Source of the DNA: Mallotus nudiflorus | Taxonomy: Eukaryota > Streptophyta > Magnoliopsida > Malpighiales > Euphorbiaceae | Assembly: GCA_947683625.1 (NCBI GenBank) | Contig: CANTUR010000793.1 | Coordinates: forward strand, 2,170,001 to 2,234,000 | DNA length: 64,000 bases | Direction of reading: 5' to 3' | Shown: in pieces, positions 30,655 to 43,965 of the stretch | Layout of the letters: every line of letters starts with the position of its first letter | How positions within the stretch are numbered: position 1 is the stretch's first letter | The notes under the pieces: generated by a model | Told to the model about the DNA's origin: nothing | The model's input: the letters and a program-made list of their open reading frames with translations, nothing else | The model's database searches: none | Translations under genes and position numbers: made by a program

Positions 30655-32700
30655 ATGAGTTGTGAATCTCAAAATATGTCTTCACTTAGACCATTCTTTG
30701 ATGGTAGTGACTATCCTCATTGGAAGTTCAAAATGGAGCTATATTTATATTATGATTCCATTAGACTTTCGGATGTTGTTCTCAAAGGTTGGCAACCACT
30801 AAAAACTACCATTGATAGTGTACAAACTACTTTTTTAATAAATGATAAGAGCAATGATCAAAAGGAAGAAAATTATAAAAATAAGAAAGTTATGATCACT
30901 CTACTCTCTTCCATGACAAAAAAAGAAGGAAGCAAACTTTAACATTGCATTTCAGCCAAGGAAATGTAGGAAATCTTAAAGAACCATTATGAAGGCAATG
31001 AACAAGTAAGAAACAAGAACATTCAGCTTTACATGTGTGAGTAAGAGCTTTTTAAAATGAAGCCTCAAGAATCAATCATAGAAATGATAAACCTTCTCAA
31101 TGCTCTTCTCACCACCCTGAAGAAACTTGGAAAACATTTCTCCAAGGAAGAAGTAAACGCTAAGATTCTAAGAATCCTACCTAAAAAGGATTGGGAATCT
31201 TGAGTTACTTCAATTAAGGAAGCTTAAAACCTTTCTACCCTTTCAACTAATATGCTTATTAGAAAGCTCTTTACACATGAGCTAACAACTAAGCAAATAG
31301 ACAAAGAATAAGATGAAAAGGAAGAGAAAAAAAAGAGAGCATAGCATTAAAAGCATCACAAGAAGAAAGTAAAGATGAAAATATTAAAGATTCTAGTGAT
31401 GAAGATGGTGACATTGCCATGCTCACTAGGAACTTCAAAAATTTTTTAAGAAAGAAAAATTTCTCAAGAATAAAAGAATTCAATAAGAAGTATGAAAGGG
31501 AAGGTAAGAAGAAAAATAAAGAAGTTACTTACTATAAATGCAAGAAACTGGATCACATCCAAAGTGAGTGCCCCAAACTCAAATTCAAGAACAAAATAGC
31601 AAAGGAGAAAAGAAAAGCCTTAAAAACTACATAGGATGACTCTTTCATATTGGAAATGGAAGAGGAGCAATAAGAAGTGGCCAATATTTGCTTTATGGCT
31701 TTTAAAAATGAAAATGAGGTACCATTTACTTCTAACTCTTCTTATGATGATTATTATGAATATGATTATGATGATGATGATGAGGGCTCTATTATAAGCA
31801 AACTCTTGCTTAAATGCAAAAGCCTACTTTCTAAGAAGTATTCTAAGCATGAGCTAACAAGCTTAACCAAAGAATTCAAAATCTAAATAATGAATTTTCT
31901 AAATTTGTTAAATCACATGATAAACTTGTTAGTGATTTAAAATCTTCTAATTTCTTAAAAGAGAAACTTAAGAAAGCAAGTGATGAAAATCACAAGCTTT
32001 CTAATGAGGTGTTAAAATTAAACAATTCCATCTCCAAATTCAAAAAGGGAAAGGAGAGTTTAGATAATCTACTTGACTTTGAAAAACTCCATGGAAATAC
32101 TTATGGAATTGGATATAAGAATGAAATGACCTCTTCCTCATCATCATCTCATAATAAATTTGTTAAAGCATTATGTAATTCTATTCCCTTAACCTCTAAA
32201 ACAAATGAGACTTAAGTTTTAAAAACTAAGAAGTCTTATATGTCAAATAATAAAGGAAAGTCACTCATAATACAACCTTCATTGACGTATAAAGGTAAAC
32301 CACATGTTAGAAAACCATAACCTAAACATGCTTATATGTACACTAGATACTACACTCTTAAGCATATTACACATACTTATTAAAATACTCATTGCCATTG
32401 TCAATACATGTCTCATTCTTATTATAAAACATAAAGAGATTTTAGGAGACATACACAACCATAATTCTAAAGGCATGTCTCATGTACTAAACAATCATAT
32501 ATTTCTAAGAAAAATAAATTTGCAAATTTTGAGTGCTCTTATGGTATGATCAAAGGACACACTAATAATATGTGCTTCTATAGAAGACTACACATGAAAT
32601 TGCTTACTTTGAATTATCTTATGACTAACCAACCTAGACTAAGAAAGGTTTGGATTCAAAAGAATGCTTAAATTATCTCATGTAAGTGTGCTTGTAGTCC
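30655..32700 (+). pseudogene. gag of SIRE copy 1
   Basis: Starts at ATG 30655: SLRPFFDGSDYPHWKFKMEL, a standard SIRE gag opening, open to a stop at 30940. Later blocks in shifted frames: IIEMINLLNALLTTLKKLGK and ILRILPKKDWES (near 31080-31200), an acidic SSDEDGD-like stretch, then a zinc knuckle at about 31525-31575 (YYKCKKLDHIQSECPKLK) in which the first Cys is Tyr. A second finger-like CSYGMIKGHTNNMC lies near 32530-32570 with Gly for one Cys. Between them are acidic and coiled, lysine-rich segments (31677-32215). Confidence 0.85.
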
Positions 32701-33900
32701 ACAAGAATAAAAACCAAATGGTATCTCGATAGTGGATGTTCAAGATGCATGACGAGAGACAAAGAGCAATTCAACAAGCTTGATGCTAAGGAGGGTGGAC
32801 ATGTAACTTTCAGGGACAATGCCAAAGGAAGAATTGTAGGCATTGGAGAAATTGGTAACTCTCAATCCTTATCTATACATCATGTATTGCTCGTTGATGG
32901 TCTTAAACACAATTTTCTTAGTATAAGTCAACTATGTGATATGGGAAATAAGATCACTTTATGTCTTAAAAATTACTTTATTAATAGTCTTGATAAAGAT
33001 AAAGTAATTTTCAGTGGAGAAAGAGTTGACAATGTTTATGTTATTTATTTGAATAAAATTGATAATAAATGTGTTTAATGTTTAATGTCTATTTCCCATG
33101 ACATATGGATATGACATAAAAGGTTAGGATATGCAAACTTTGAGCTTTTAAATGATCTTGTAAACATGAACTTGTTATCTATTTACCTAGACTTAAATTC
33201 ACTAAGGATAAACCTTGTGATGCTTATCAAAAGGAAAAATAATCTAAGTCTTCATTTAAGCTCAAGAATGTGGTGTTAACCTCTAGGCCACTTAAACTTA
33301 TACATATGGATTTGTTTGGAGCAACTAGAGTTGCTAGTCTTGGTGGTATGAACTATGCTTATGAATACTCTAGATACACTTGGGTGTGTTTCCTTACTCA
33401 TAAAAATGATGCATTTAAAGCTTTTAACAGTTTCTCAAAAAGAGTTAAAAAAGAAAAAGGTTTTTGTATTTCTTCTATTAGAAATGATCATGGAATTGAA
33501 TTTGAAAATGAATGCTTCAAAACCTTTTGCAATGAGAATGGTATTTTAGATACTTTCTCTTCTCCTAGAACACCTTAACAAAATGGGGTTATTAAAAGGA
33601 AGAATAAAAGTCTAATGGAAATGGCTAGAACAATGCTCTAAGAGTATAATTTACATTTATACTTTTTGGCTAAAGCCATTAACACTTTATGCTACATTGT
33701 AAATAAAGTCTTTAAAAGACTAATTTAAAAAAAAAACTTCTTATGAGATATGGAACAATAGAAAACCTAAAATCTTATATTTTAGAGTATTTGGATGCAA
33801 GTGCTTTATATTGAACACCAAAGATAATATTGGAAAATTTGATTCTAAAATCGATGAAGGAATTTTCCTAGGTTATGCCACCTCTAGCAAAGTATATAGA
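32701..33900 (+). pseudogene. protease and integrase of SIRE copy 1
   Basis: Protease KWYLDSGCSRCMTRDKEQF keeps the catalytic DSG (Asp codon 32728-32730); the usual His of the RHMT motif is Cys. Pre-integrase: HKRLGYANFELL, with Tyr for the zinc-binding His of HKRLGHAN. The integrase core has LIHMDLFGATRVASLGG (Asp 33309-33311) and SIRNDHGIEFENECF (Asp 33486-33488). The expected catalytic Glu in NGV(V/I)ERKN is Lys (AAA at 33594-33596). The FLGYATSSKVYRVF motif near 33860 (read across a frame change) closes the domain. Confidence 0.85.
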
Positions 33901-35750
33901 GTCTTTAAAAAAAACACTAGTAGTTGAAGAGTCCATGCATGTTGTATTTAATAAATCAAACTCACTTGATCCTAGAAAGGATGTTTGTAGTATTGATGAT
34001 TTTGCAGATGAGCATATGGATGTGAACACTCAAGAAGAAAACGCTAACAAACATTTGGAACTAAAAGATCCTATAAAGGATGATGAGGAGATACCTCAAT
34101 CTACTTTGAAAAATGATCTTCCAAAGGATTGGCAATTTAAGAAAGCTTATCCTCAAGACCACATCATAGGTTACACTACAAAAGAGGTAACTAGTAGATC
34201 TTAAATTAAGTCCATTGTTAACTTAGCCTTCATCTCTCAGATTGAACCCAAAATTATTAATGATGCATTGAGTGAATAATTTTAGGACCTTACTATGCAA
34301 GAAGAGTTAAATCAACTTGAGAGAAATAAAGTTTGAACCTTAATTCCTAGACCTAAATATTATCCTATCATAGGCACTAAATGGATGTTTAGAAATAAGA
34401 TGAAGGAATAATGTGTAATAATTAGGAACAACGCTAGACTAGTAGCTAAAGGTTATAATCAAGAAGAAGACATTGATTATAATGAAACATTTGCCCCTGT
34501 TGTAAGGTTAAAATCTATTAGAATGCTACTTGCATTTGCATCATTCCTGGTTTTCAAACTTTATCCAATGGATGTTAAAAGTGCATTTTGAAATGGTTTT
34601 ATTGAAAAGGAGGTATATGTTGAACAACCTCTTGGTTTTGAAAGTTTTGATTTCCCTAATCATGTATTTAAACATTCAAAAACTTCATATGGATTAAAAT
34701 AAGCTCTAAGAACTTGGTATGAAAGATTGAGAAACTTTTTATTAGAGAAAGGTTTCTCTAAAGGAAAAGTTAATACAAATATTTTCATAAAGAAATCCAA
34801 GCATGAATCATTAAGTGTTCAAATATATATAGATGATATTATTTTCAATGCTACTTATTATTGCTTGCGTGAGGAATTTTCCAAGTTAATGCAAAGAGAG
34901 TTTTAAATAAGTATGATGGGTGAAGTTAACTTTTTCCTTAGACTCCAAATCAAGCAATGCAAAGATGGAATTTTCATCAATCAAACTAAATACACAAAGG
35001 ACATCTCAAGAAGTTTGGCATAGATGGAACTAAATTAAGCAAAACTCCTATGAGCACCACTACTAAACTCAACAAAGATGAGAATGGTAAACCAGTCGAT
35101 GGAAGGTATGATTGGATTCCTTCTCTATCTAACTATAAGTAGACTTAATATTATGTTTACTACATGCTTATGTGCTAGGTTTCAATCTAGTCCTAGAGAG
35201 TCTCATTTGAATGCAATCAAAATAATTTTTAAATAACTTTGTGGAACAATACATTTAGGACTTTGGTATCCTAGGATTTTCATTATTTGACTTGATTAGT
35301 CATTCAGATGCAAACTTTATCGGTAGCTTACTAGATAAAAAAGCAATTTTAGAACTTGTTAATTCTTAGGACAATGTTTAGTTTCTTAGTTTAGCAAGAA
35401 ACAAGTTTTTGTTGCCTTGTCCACCTTTAAGGTAGAATATATGGCAGCTCGATGTTGTTGCTCCCAAGTGTTATGGCAAAAATAACAACTCAAGGACTAT
35501 GGCATTGAACTTGATCACAGTCCTATCAAATGTGACAATACAAGTACAACAAACCTTAGCAAGAGTCCCATTCAGTATTCTAGAACTAAGCATATTGATA
35601 TTAGACATCATTTTTTATGTAATCATATGCAAAATGGTGACATTCTCCTTGATTCTGTTGATACTAATCATCAATTAGTAAACATCTTTATTAAGGCTCT
35701 TTGTGAAGAAAGATTGAAAAGCATGAGCTTGGTATGATTGATGGTTCAAG
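33901..35750 (+). pseudogene. reverse transcriptase and RNase H of SIRE copy 1
   Basis: Linker SNSLDPRKDVCSIDD and LKNDLPKDWQFKKAYPQDHI precede RT. RT blocks: IIGTKWMFRNKM, NARLVAKGYNQEEDIDYNE, FAPVVRLKSIRMLLAFASF, KLYPMDVKSAF, EVYVEQPLGFESFDFPNHVF and QIYIDDIIF (DD codons 34832-34837; Ile for the usual Val). RNase H: FSKKQVFVALSTF, VEYMAARCCCSQVLW and the tail TKHIDIRHHFL..HMQNGDI, ending near 35745. At least ten stops, mostly at CAA/CAG/TGG codons. Confidence 0.88.
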
Positions 35751-36674
35751 CTTGTTATAACAACTTATTAAATTGCAAAATTAATGGTTGGATTCATATG
35801 TGATTTTGTAGATACATATTTTTGCTTTCTAATTATTTTTCTTGTTTGATACCATTCTATAAATTCATGATTAATTTATGTCTTTATATTTTTGGTATAT
35901 TTTTAGTGTCTTTTTAGTGTCTGATACTCTATCATAATTATTTATCAAGAAAAATTATTTTTCTTTATGTTTTGTCATGTATAAATTTTGCTTTTAAAAT
36001 ATTTTTTTTATTGATTTATTAAGTATGTTTTATTAAAAATAATTAAAAGAAACAAATTTATTTTATATACATTATTTATTGATTTTTCATTTGCATGATT
36101 TATTTAAATATGTTTTATTAAAAATAATTATTTCAAAAATAATTATTTCAAAAATAAATTTTATTTTTCTAATATAAATGCTTGATTATGTAAATTTATA
36201 ACAATTTTTATGTTAGCATTTATTTTGGTGAAGATTCCATGTGATTTGGTGTTAATTAGATGCATTTGGACCTATTTGTCATTTTTTAGCGCATGATTGC
36301 AAAATTTTTGAAACTTCAGGGATTGATTTGCATTTTTCCATCATGAGCAATTGGGAGTAGCTCATGACCATTGGGAGTGTTAAAGGGCAGTGCCCCTCAC
36401 AAGTGCTGCTCACGACATTGTCCCTCGAAAATCAAAATTTGCCTAGGATTTGATTTTTGTTTGATGCTTTCCTATTTTACAACGGTTCCTTTCTTTTTTA
36501 ATTATTTTTTACACTTGATTCTAAATTTTTTTAACCTAATTCATGCCTATATAAACCCCGAAACTCCTCTCTTCATCCTTATATCTTTATCTTTATTAAT
36601 CAAACTCTCCTCTTAGCAAAATATTCTCTTTTCTTCTTCTTGTTCTATTTCCTTAAGCTTTTTTTTTAAACTCC
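35751..36674 (+). other. spacer between pol and the downstream ORF of SIRE copy 1
   Basis: AT-rich, no coding motif. ATTAAAAATAATTA units recur near 36030-36160. Ends in a short T-rich 5'-UTR-like run. Confidence 0.6.
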
Positions 36675-37943
36675 ATGTCTCCTAAGAAGAAGACTCCTTA
36701 AGATTTTCCTTCTTTCTTTAGGAGAGCTACTAAGGATCAACTTAAGAAGACTCCTTCTATCTTTTATTCTTTGTTAAAAGTAAGGCAAAGATTGGCTTAA
36801 TTTACAGAAAGAAAAATCATCTCCTCTAAATTCATGTCTCAAGCTACTCTGGAGAAAATGGGTTGCTATAATGAAGTTAGAACTATGCTTGAGAATGTGG
36901 GTATGTATAACCTTGCTTTTACTTTTTATCCTACCTATCCCTCATTAGTTTATGAATTTCTTTCTTCTTATTGCCTAAAAACTCACCACATTAGTGAGCA
37001 TAATCCTCTCAATAGCATAAGGTTTAGATTTGGGGGAAGAGATAGATTTTTAACATCTCAAGAATTTGATGATATTTTTGGGTTTATGCAAGGGGGTCTT
37101 GCTTCTCCTACTTATAATTGGCTTCCTAATCCTTTTTGGACTCAACATGCTAAACCTCATGTAAAACCATTTAAAGCGAGTAATACTAAAGCCTCTTTCT
37201 TTGCTTTAAAATCTCTTTGGTATGTGCATAGGTTTATCACTTACTCAATTCATACTAGGGGAGCAAGTAATGAAGCAATTTCTTTTAATGACTTATTTTC
37301 TATAAGATGTCTTGTTGAAGGTCCAGTTATTGAGCTAGGAAGATGGCTTCAATACAGGTTTTAGTTAACAAGTGATAGTGTTAGTGGTGCTTTATGTTTG
37401 GGAGGCTTTATTATAAGGATTACCAATCATTTTAGGATCATCTTGAACAACATTCCTTCCATTCCTCCTTCTTTCCTCGATGATAACCTCTTAAGAAACT
37501 CTAGGCAATTTAAGCTTATTATAAATATTTAGGTTTGGAAAGACAAAGTAGGAGATAAAGATGTTGATGAAGAGCTTGAACATGACTTGGAAGACATAGA
37601 GAATATTGGCACTTATTGTATTGAAGGAGTTAGACATGAAAAAGACATTCCTTAAGAGCATGCTCCTTATCAAGCTCAAAGGAAGAGGCAAAGAGGACCT
37701 TCCACCGCTCAAAGTGTTAATGATGAACTGCTTAGATTGGAGAATTCTTTGATTGTCTATCGATTGTTGAATCCAACTTCAACACAAGGTTTGATCAAGT
37801 GGACACTAGACTTTATCATTTCAAACATCGTATGGATCATATGGAGCATGATATTCATCACTTGTATGCTCATCATAACATCTAATGCAATTGGTCTTAT
37901 CCTCTTCCTCTATTCCAAAATCCTCAAGATGGACATGATATAG
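36675..37943 (+). pseudogene. SIRE downstream ORF (ATHILA ORF1-like, formerly env-like), cut by the Tat insertion
   Basis: ATG at 36675 (MSPKKKTP). The frame stays in register through stops at 36699 and about 36798 to a 176-codon open part (36834-37364) with YPSLVYEFLSSYCL, FRFGGRDRFLTSQEFDDIFG and LFSIRCLVEGPVIELGRWLQ. This is the plant-transposon/ATHILA ORF1-type domain. A C-terminal coiled or hydrophilic part (ENIGTYCIEG.., QAQRKRQRGPSTAQSVND) follows. Near 37785 the frame shifts to RMDHMEHDIHHLYAHHNI and PLPLFQNPQDGHD, cut at 37938 by the Tat-like insertion; the end resumes at 48816. Function in the element is unproven. SIRE copy 2 has the same ORF at 58666-59847. Confidence 0.75.
37934..37938. 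repeat. left target-site duplication CATGA of the Tat-like element
   Basis: CATGA here and at 48811-48815. Confidence 0.9.
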
Positions 37944-40094
37944 ACGGTGGGGTTTAGCACACGTCAAAGATTTTAACAATCGTGACACTGGTTGAGATCA
38001 AGACTCTAAAGAACACACTACAATATCATAAAGACATAGCATTGAGATGAGGAGTTGCCACCCAGGTTAATAACTGTGACAAATTGGAAGTGGTAGTACT
38101 CGATTCTCTAAAAGAAAGCTAGCACCATAACTAGGAGATTATGGATATTGAATACTAACTTCTTTCAGTCTCATGTTCATTTAGAATTACTTTATTAATT
38201 ACTATCTTATCCTCTATTTACATGCAATTTCATATAAACCCTTATTTAAAAAATTAACCCCATGCAAACTAGTCATGAAAAATACATGTAAACAATGCAT
38301 TCTTTAAGTTCATAATCCCTAAGTTCGTATAATTTACATTGATTTTAATTAAATGGGCTAAATCTACATATTTTTATTTACAAGTGAACCTAAAGACTAA
38401 TGGGCCTAATTCCTATTTAATTTTAATTAAGTGAACCTAAGTCTATTTATTTTAATTCTAAAAATGAGTCTAAATCTACAAATTATGAAGTATTTAAATT
38501 AATGGGCCTATATTTTAATTCTAAGGTGATCTTAAGTCTACAAGTTATGGAAAAAGCTTTAATATAATGGGCTAAGTCTAAATTAATTAAATTAAACTAA
38601 AGTGGGCCTATATCTAATTAACTGAATGGGCCTAGGTTATCTCTAACTTAAAATCTAATTGAATTATAGGCCTAAAATTTATTTTAATTAATTAAACCTA
38701 TTTAATTGAGCTTATTAATCTACATTATTATGGGCCTTAAAAATCATTAAACTTAATATTAAACTTATGTATAGAATAAAATCCAACAAAGAAATGAATT
38801 CAACAAATAAAAACCTAATTTAGTTAAAGTGACCTTAAACAATTAATTAACAAGTTATTAATAAACAAAATAATTAACAAGCAACCCTAATTCTATCCAC
38901 TTAAATCTAATTCAATTTTAATTAAAAACCCTAATTATCTCTATAGCCATTAATTTTAATTAATTATCCAATTGAAACCCTAATTTTACTAACCAATTAA
39001 TTAAAATAAAATACATAACTACACACATAGGATTCCACTATTTTCATTATTAATGCTATTATAATAATCTTCTGAAAATTAAAAAAAAAAGTAAAATTAA
39101 TACAACCCAAAAACTAAAATGAATAAAACATAAAATAAAATAACCAACAAAATAATAACAAAAAAATTAATAAAAACCCTAAAACTACATACAAATACAA
39201 AATTCAATTCATGGCATTCCATAGATCTTCACATATTTTGTTCTCTATAGTGAATTTATCATATAACTCCCTCTATAATTACAAACACAAACACATGAAA
39301 CAAAATAAATAATGATTAGTAATTAATCAAAATTAAATTAAACCAAAATAATCAACATAAAATAAACACAAGAGGTAGAAGAAGAGATGATTGGATGGAT
39401 GCAGTATTGATTTGCTCCTCAAAGTGATATACATCACTTTTTTTTTTATAATAGATCTTTAATGTTTGACTTTTACTTCCCCAAAAGGTCAACTTGCTTC
39501 TTTTCCAAAAGAACAGTACAACAAAAAATTATTTTTTTTTTAGAATTGAAAGTTGCCTTTAAAGAAAAGAAGAAAAAGAAGAATCAGTCCCCCTCTAGGA
39601 GAGTTGAGCTAGGTTTATATAGAAAACCCTAGCTAAGGTCATGTATCTACTATGACTTCTTCTATTCACAGTGATAAAGTTTTGTTTTAACAAAGACTTT
39701 TAACATCTTAAAAATTCAGATAAATCCTAGAAAAGGGATTTATCATATTATTTGACTAATTAAAATTTAGAAATTTTTTTTATTTATTGAAAAACCAAAA
39801 AACACATACGAAACACAATTAATCCCGATTGGGATTATAAAATTCTGATTAGAATTATATTATTTCGATCGAAATTACATAATTTTGATTTTTTTTGTTT
39901 AATTACAAAAAAACCCCTAAAAGAAATAAAATTTTACAAATTAAATCCTTTTAAAAAACCAATAAGTTCTTTTGAAAACACATTTAGGCCTTTGAGGTTT
40001 AAAACTTTAAGTGTTGAAGATCTATTTGTAATATTTTATCATTGAAGTCCTCTATTGCATCCACACTTCATCATCTTGAAATTGGGTGCTTACA
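37939..40094 (-). repeat. 3' LTR of the Tat-like element
   Basis: Forward TATAGACGGTGGGG .. GGGTGCTTACA. Core promoter candidate CTATATAA (reverse strand) at 39615-39622. Many short TTAATTAAT and GGGCCTAA units. Confidence 0.9.
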
Positions 40095-40110
40095 GTTGCC
40101 CCATTTGTCA
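40095..40110 (-). promoter_or_regulatory. polypurine tract of the Tat-like element
   Basis: Reverse strand ACAAATGGGGCAAC immediately before the 3' LTR TGTAAGCACC. Confidence 0.6.
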
Positions 40111-40366
40111 CTGTTTGCTTGACAAATTGTGATAAAGCAAATAAGCACACAATTTCGTAAGAATAAAAAGTTTAGATACTTACTTGTGATCCTTGAGGCT
40201 TTTACTTATAAGTGATCATCGATTCACGATGAATGCTTATGTTGCTATGCAACACAAATCAAAATGCTAAAGCCATTACATAGCATTTAACAAATTTCAC
40301 TATAATCCCCATGAAACATATAGTGAAAAAATGATTTGAAAACCTATGGAACATCTAGCAACGAGC

Positions 40367-41557
40367 ACTATACATTAGACGTATAGCGTTGATATGAGAA
40401 TACACTATACTCGGACATATGGCATTGATTTGAAAATACACTATACTCAGACATATAGTGTTGATCTAAGAATACACTATACTTGGACACACTATACTCG
40501 AGCGTATAGTGTTGATATGAGAATACACTATACTCGAACATATAGTGTTCATCTGAGAATACACTATACTCAGACGTATAGTGTTAATTTGAAAATGCAC
40601 TATACTCGGACGTATAGTGTTGATTTGAAATGCACTATACTCGGACGTATAGTGTTGATTTGAAATGAACTATACTCGGACGTATAGTGTTGATTTGAAA
40701 ATCCACTACACTCTGACGTATAGTGTTGTTTTGAAAATACACTATACTCGGACGTATAGTGTTGATTTAAAAATACACTATAATTAGACATATAGTGTTG
40801 ATTTGAAAATGCACTACACTTGGACGTATAGTGTTGATTTGAAAATGCACTACACTCGGACATATAGTGTTGATTTGAAAATGCACTATACTTAGACATA
40901 TAGTGTTGATTTGAAAGTACACTATACTCAGACGTATAGTGTTGATTTGAAAAACACTACACTCAGACGTATAATGTTGTTTTAAAAAGACACTACACTC
41001 GGACATATAGTGTTGATTTGAAAATGCACTACACTCCGACATATAATGTTAATTTGAAAATGCACTACACTCGAAAATATAGTGTTGATTTGAAAAGACA
41101 CTACACTCGGACATATAATGTTGATTTGAAAATGCACTACACTCGGACATATAATGTTGATTTGAAAATGCACTAAACTTAGACATATAGTGTTGATTTG
41201 AAAATGCACTATACTCAGACGTATAGTATTAATTTGAAAGTACACTATACTCAGACATATAGTGTTGATTTAAAAATACATTATACTCAGACGTATAATG
41301 TTGCATTGAAAAGAAACTATACTTAGATGTATAATATTTATTTGAAAATACACTATACTCGAACATACAATGTTGATTTGAAAAGACACCATACTCAGAT
41401 GCATAATATTGATTTGAAAATACATTATACTCGGACGTATAATGTTGATTTGAAAAGAGACTATACTCAGACGTATAGTGTTGATTTGAAAATACACTAT
41501 ACTCGGATGTAAAGTGTTGATTTGAAATGACACTATACTCAGATGTATAATGTTGAT
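40367..41557. repeat. 36-bp hairpin-forming tandem array (about 33 units)
   Basis: Unit CACTATACTCGGACGTATAG then TGTTGATTTGAAAATA; most copies are 34-37 bp. Each holds the inverted repeat CACTATA..TATAGTG around an 8-nt loop. Because 36 is a multiple of three, several frames stay open on both strands and give 12-residue repeats (for example RIHYTRTYSVDL), which are by-products. The array lies in the 3' untranslated part of the Tat-like element, next to its 3' LTR. Confidence 0.95.
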
Positions 41558-42115
41558 CATGATTTTCATTATATTCCCTATGGGACATTTATTGGTCGTG
41601 ATTTTCACTATATTCCCTGTGGGATGTCTAGTGATCGTGATTTTCACTATATTCCCTATAGGATGTCTAGTGATCATGATGTCTAGCGAATTGTATTATA
41701 GTTCCTATGGAACATCTAGTAAATGTGACTAAAAGTTTTGTTATACTTCCTGTGGAACGTTTAGCAAAAATATGCTATAACTACTGTGTAGTGTATAGCT
41801 GAAGACAAATATTCCATAGGTCCTATGGAGTGTCTAGAAAATTTGTGATAATGGTGCTATAGGTCTTATGGAACATCTAGCAAAAATATTTGAAATGTGC
41901 TATAATTCCCATGGAATGTCTAGCAAAAAGTGATTTGATAATATGCTACAACTACTATGTAGTGTTTAGCAAGTTGTGATTGTTTGGAATTTTTGTTACA
42001 ACTATTGTGTAGCATATAAAAAAGTAGATTTAAAGACTATGTTATAGCTACTGTGTAGCATATAACAAGGTGGATTTCAAAATTATATTATAGCTACTGT
42101 GTAGCATATGACTGA
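41558..42115. repeat. 39-bp tandem units and decayed relatives
   Basis: Three units of CGTGATTTTCACTATATTCC then CTGTGGGATGTCTAGTGAT at about 41558-41675, grading into looser TGCTATAATTCC..GGAACATCTAGC and CTACTGTGTAGCATATA units up to about 42115. The same inverted CTATA..TATAG theme links them to the 36-bp array and to 40300-40366. Confidence 0.85.
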
Positions 42116-43965
42116 GATGAAGTGCAGTGTATGCAAAATGCAGACATCACATTGGAATTTCATATTAACCAGGATTTCAAGATTTTGTATTGATCAACTA
42201 TGCTGACTGATTGGAAATTTTTAGTTGATTGTCTTTGAATTTTTATTGATTGACTCTCTGATCAACCGCCTTTGTTGCTTACTAACTTTGATTAGCTTGT
42301 TGGCACTAATACTGATTCCATATGTTGGGTTTTTCCTCTTGAGGTTATCAGGATGATGCTTTTGCAAGTATCATTGTCAGTAATATTCCCTCACTAGATG
42401 GGCCCATAATTTATTAGGTTCCTAGGTCTAAATTCCCATTGAATATCAGGTTCACCTTAATAGTGTTACCCTTTCCCTCATATGTGAACATTCTGACTAC
42501 CTTTTTGCACTTTTACAACACTAATTTTGAATGTTAGTAGCGAAGTATTTGCATAATCTTGCCTTGGCTTAAAGACTTTATTATGCAAAACAAGTATTTC
42601 ACAATAAATGTATATAAGTGTATGCATGTTATGTACATGCATGATCCTAATAGGTCTTTTGTTTGGAATAGAGCTATGTTGTTAATCGTGGAGTTTAAGA
42701 ATGAGGTGCTTCATCAACAACTCGTAGGTTTGACCATTGAATGCTTTGCTATTGGTACTTTTGATGTCATAGCTTCTAATACAGTTCATCAGAATGATGA
42801 CCAGGCTAGTAATTGGGGTCCATGGCTTGACACTGGAGCTTGTGATTGATTAATGTAATATTGAACTTTTCTTTTTACTACTGCTTTTACTGTATATTAA
42901 CTGATGTATCTGTATACTTGTAGTTTACTTCTTTCTACCCTGAGATCTCTTATACTAGCTTTTATACTTTAATGTTCCATCTTCATTCTTTGAATGTAGA
43001 CTTACTATTTTGTCCCCAACTTGCCCCCAAAGTTACGTTTTGCCCCCAACTTCATTCTAGATTCAATCATGCTATTCTAATAGTCTTTTTTCATTTTTGC
43101 GTGCAAGAGACTTGGTTTGTTCACTATTTTTGTTGATTCTTTGACTTACTAACCCTATTAATTGCAATCTCATGCATTGAAGATGTAGAGGAGTGAGCGA
43201 ACTAACTAAAGAGAGTTCTTAAAGCTAAAACCAATTGGACTTGCTCTTCAAAGAACTCTTGAGCTAAATATGAGGCCTGATGTTGACGTAATAATTAATG
43301 ATAGTTATAAGGTATAGGTAGCAATGCAAGTCATTGAGCCACTTGAATTCCATAGGTACAAAAGGACACTAAACTTACAAATAAAGTCACAAAGGGGTAA
43401 CTAAAATAGTGATCTTATAGCTTTGATTTAGCTTTCATTATGTATTTTCTTTCCATTTAAATACTTATGCAATATTATAAAGATGAATATATAATATTTG
43501 AACAAAAATTTTAGATTCAATTTTACTCATTCATTAGGGAAAAAATTAGAACATTCATTACATCATATGATACAACTCCTATTACCAATTAGTCCTTTTA
43601 GATTTTCTAATATAACATTTTCTTTTACCTGATTGTCCTTTTTTCATTCTCTTTTTTTTTCTCTCTTTGTTTTCACTTTTCCTTTCCCTCAAATTTCCTA
43701 TCCTCAAAGTTACATAAGGTGATATATGAATGTTCTTTGAATTTGCATTTGTGCCCATACTGAATGAATCTAATTGAATTGAATTTATGTCAAACATGCA
43801 GATATGATCAATATCACAATGTATAGTATGATTAGGATGACAATACATAAGTAAGCATGATCAGAATTCATATCATCGATCACAAAAAAAATAAGTTCTA
43901 AAGAAACTAAAATTTTATTCAAAGAAGACAATAAGAAAATTTATTTCCTATTCTAGATGCTAGAA
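42116..43965. other. non-coding 3' half of the Tat-like element
   Basis: No pol domain found on either strand. A forward 96-codon frame at 42559-42849 has no recognised motif and runs antisense to the element. This is where protease, RT and integrase would be in a complete element. Confidence 0.55.

Noticed and set aside
40367..41557. CRISPR-like array
   Set aside because: Direct repeats have no unique spacers, and the setting is a plant retrotransposon; it is a simple tandem array.
40394..41732. Several 60-135 codon frames with 12-residue repeats on both strands
   Set aside because: They follow from the 36-bp unit being a multiple of three; the open frames on opposite strands cannot all be genes and none has a gene context.
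42559..42849. 96-codon forward frame as a captured gene in the Tat-like element
   Set aside because: No recognised motif, antisense to the element, codon use not distinctive.
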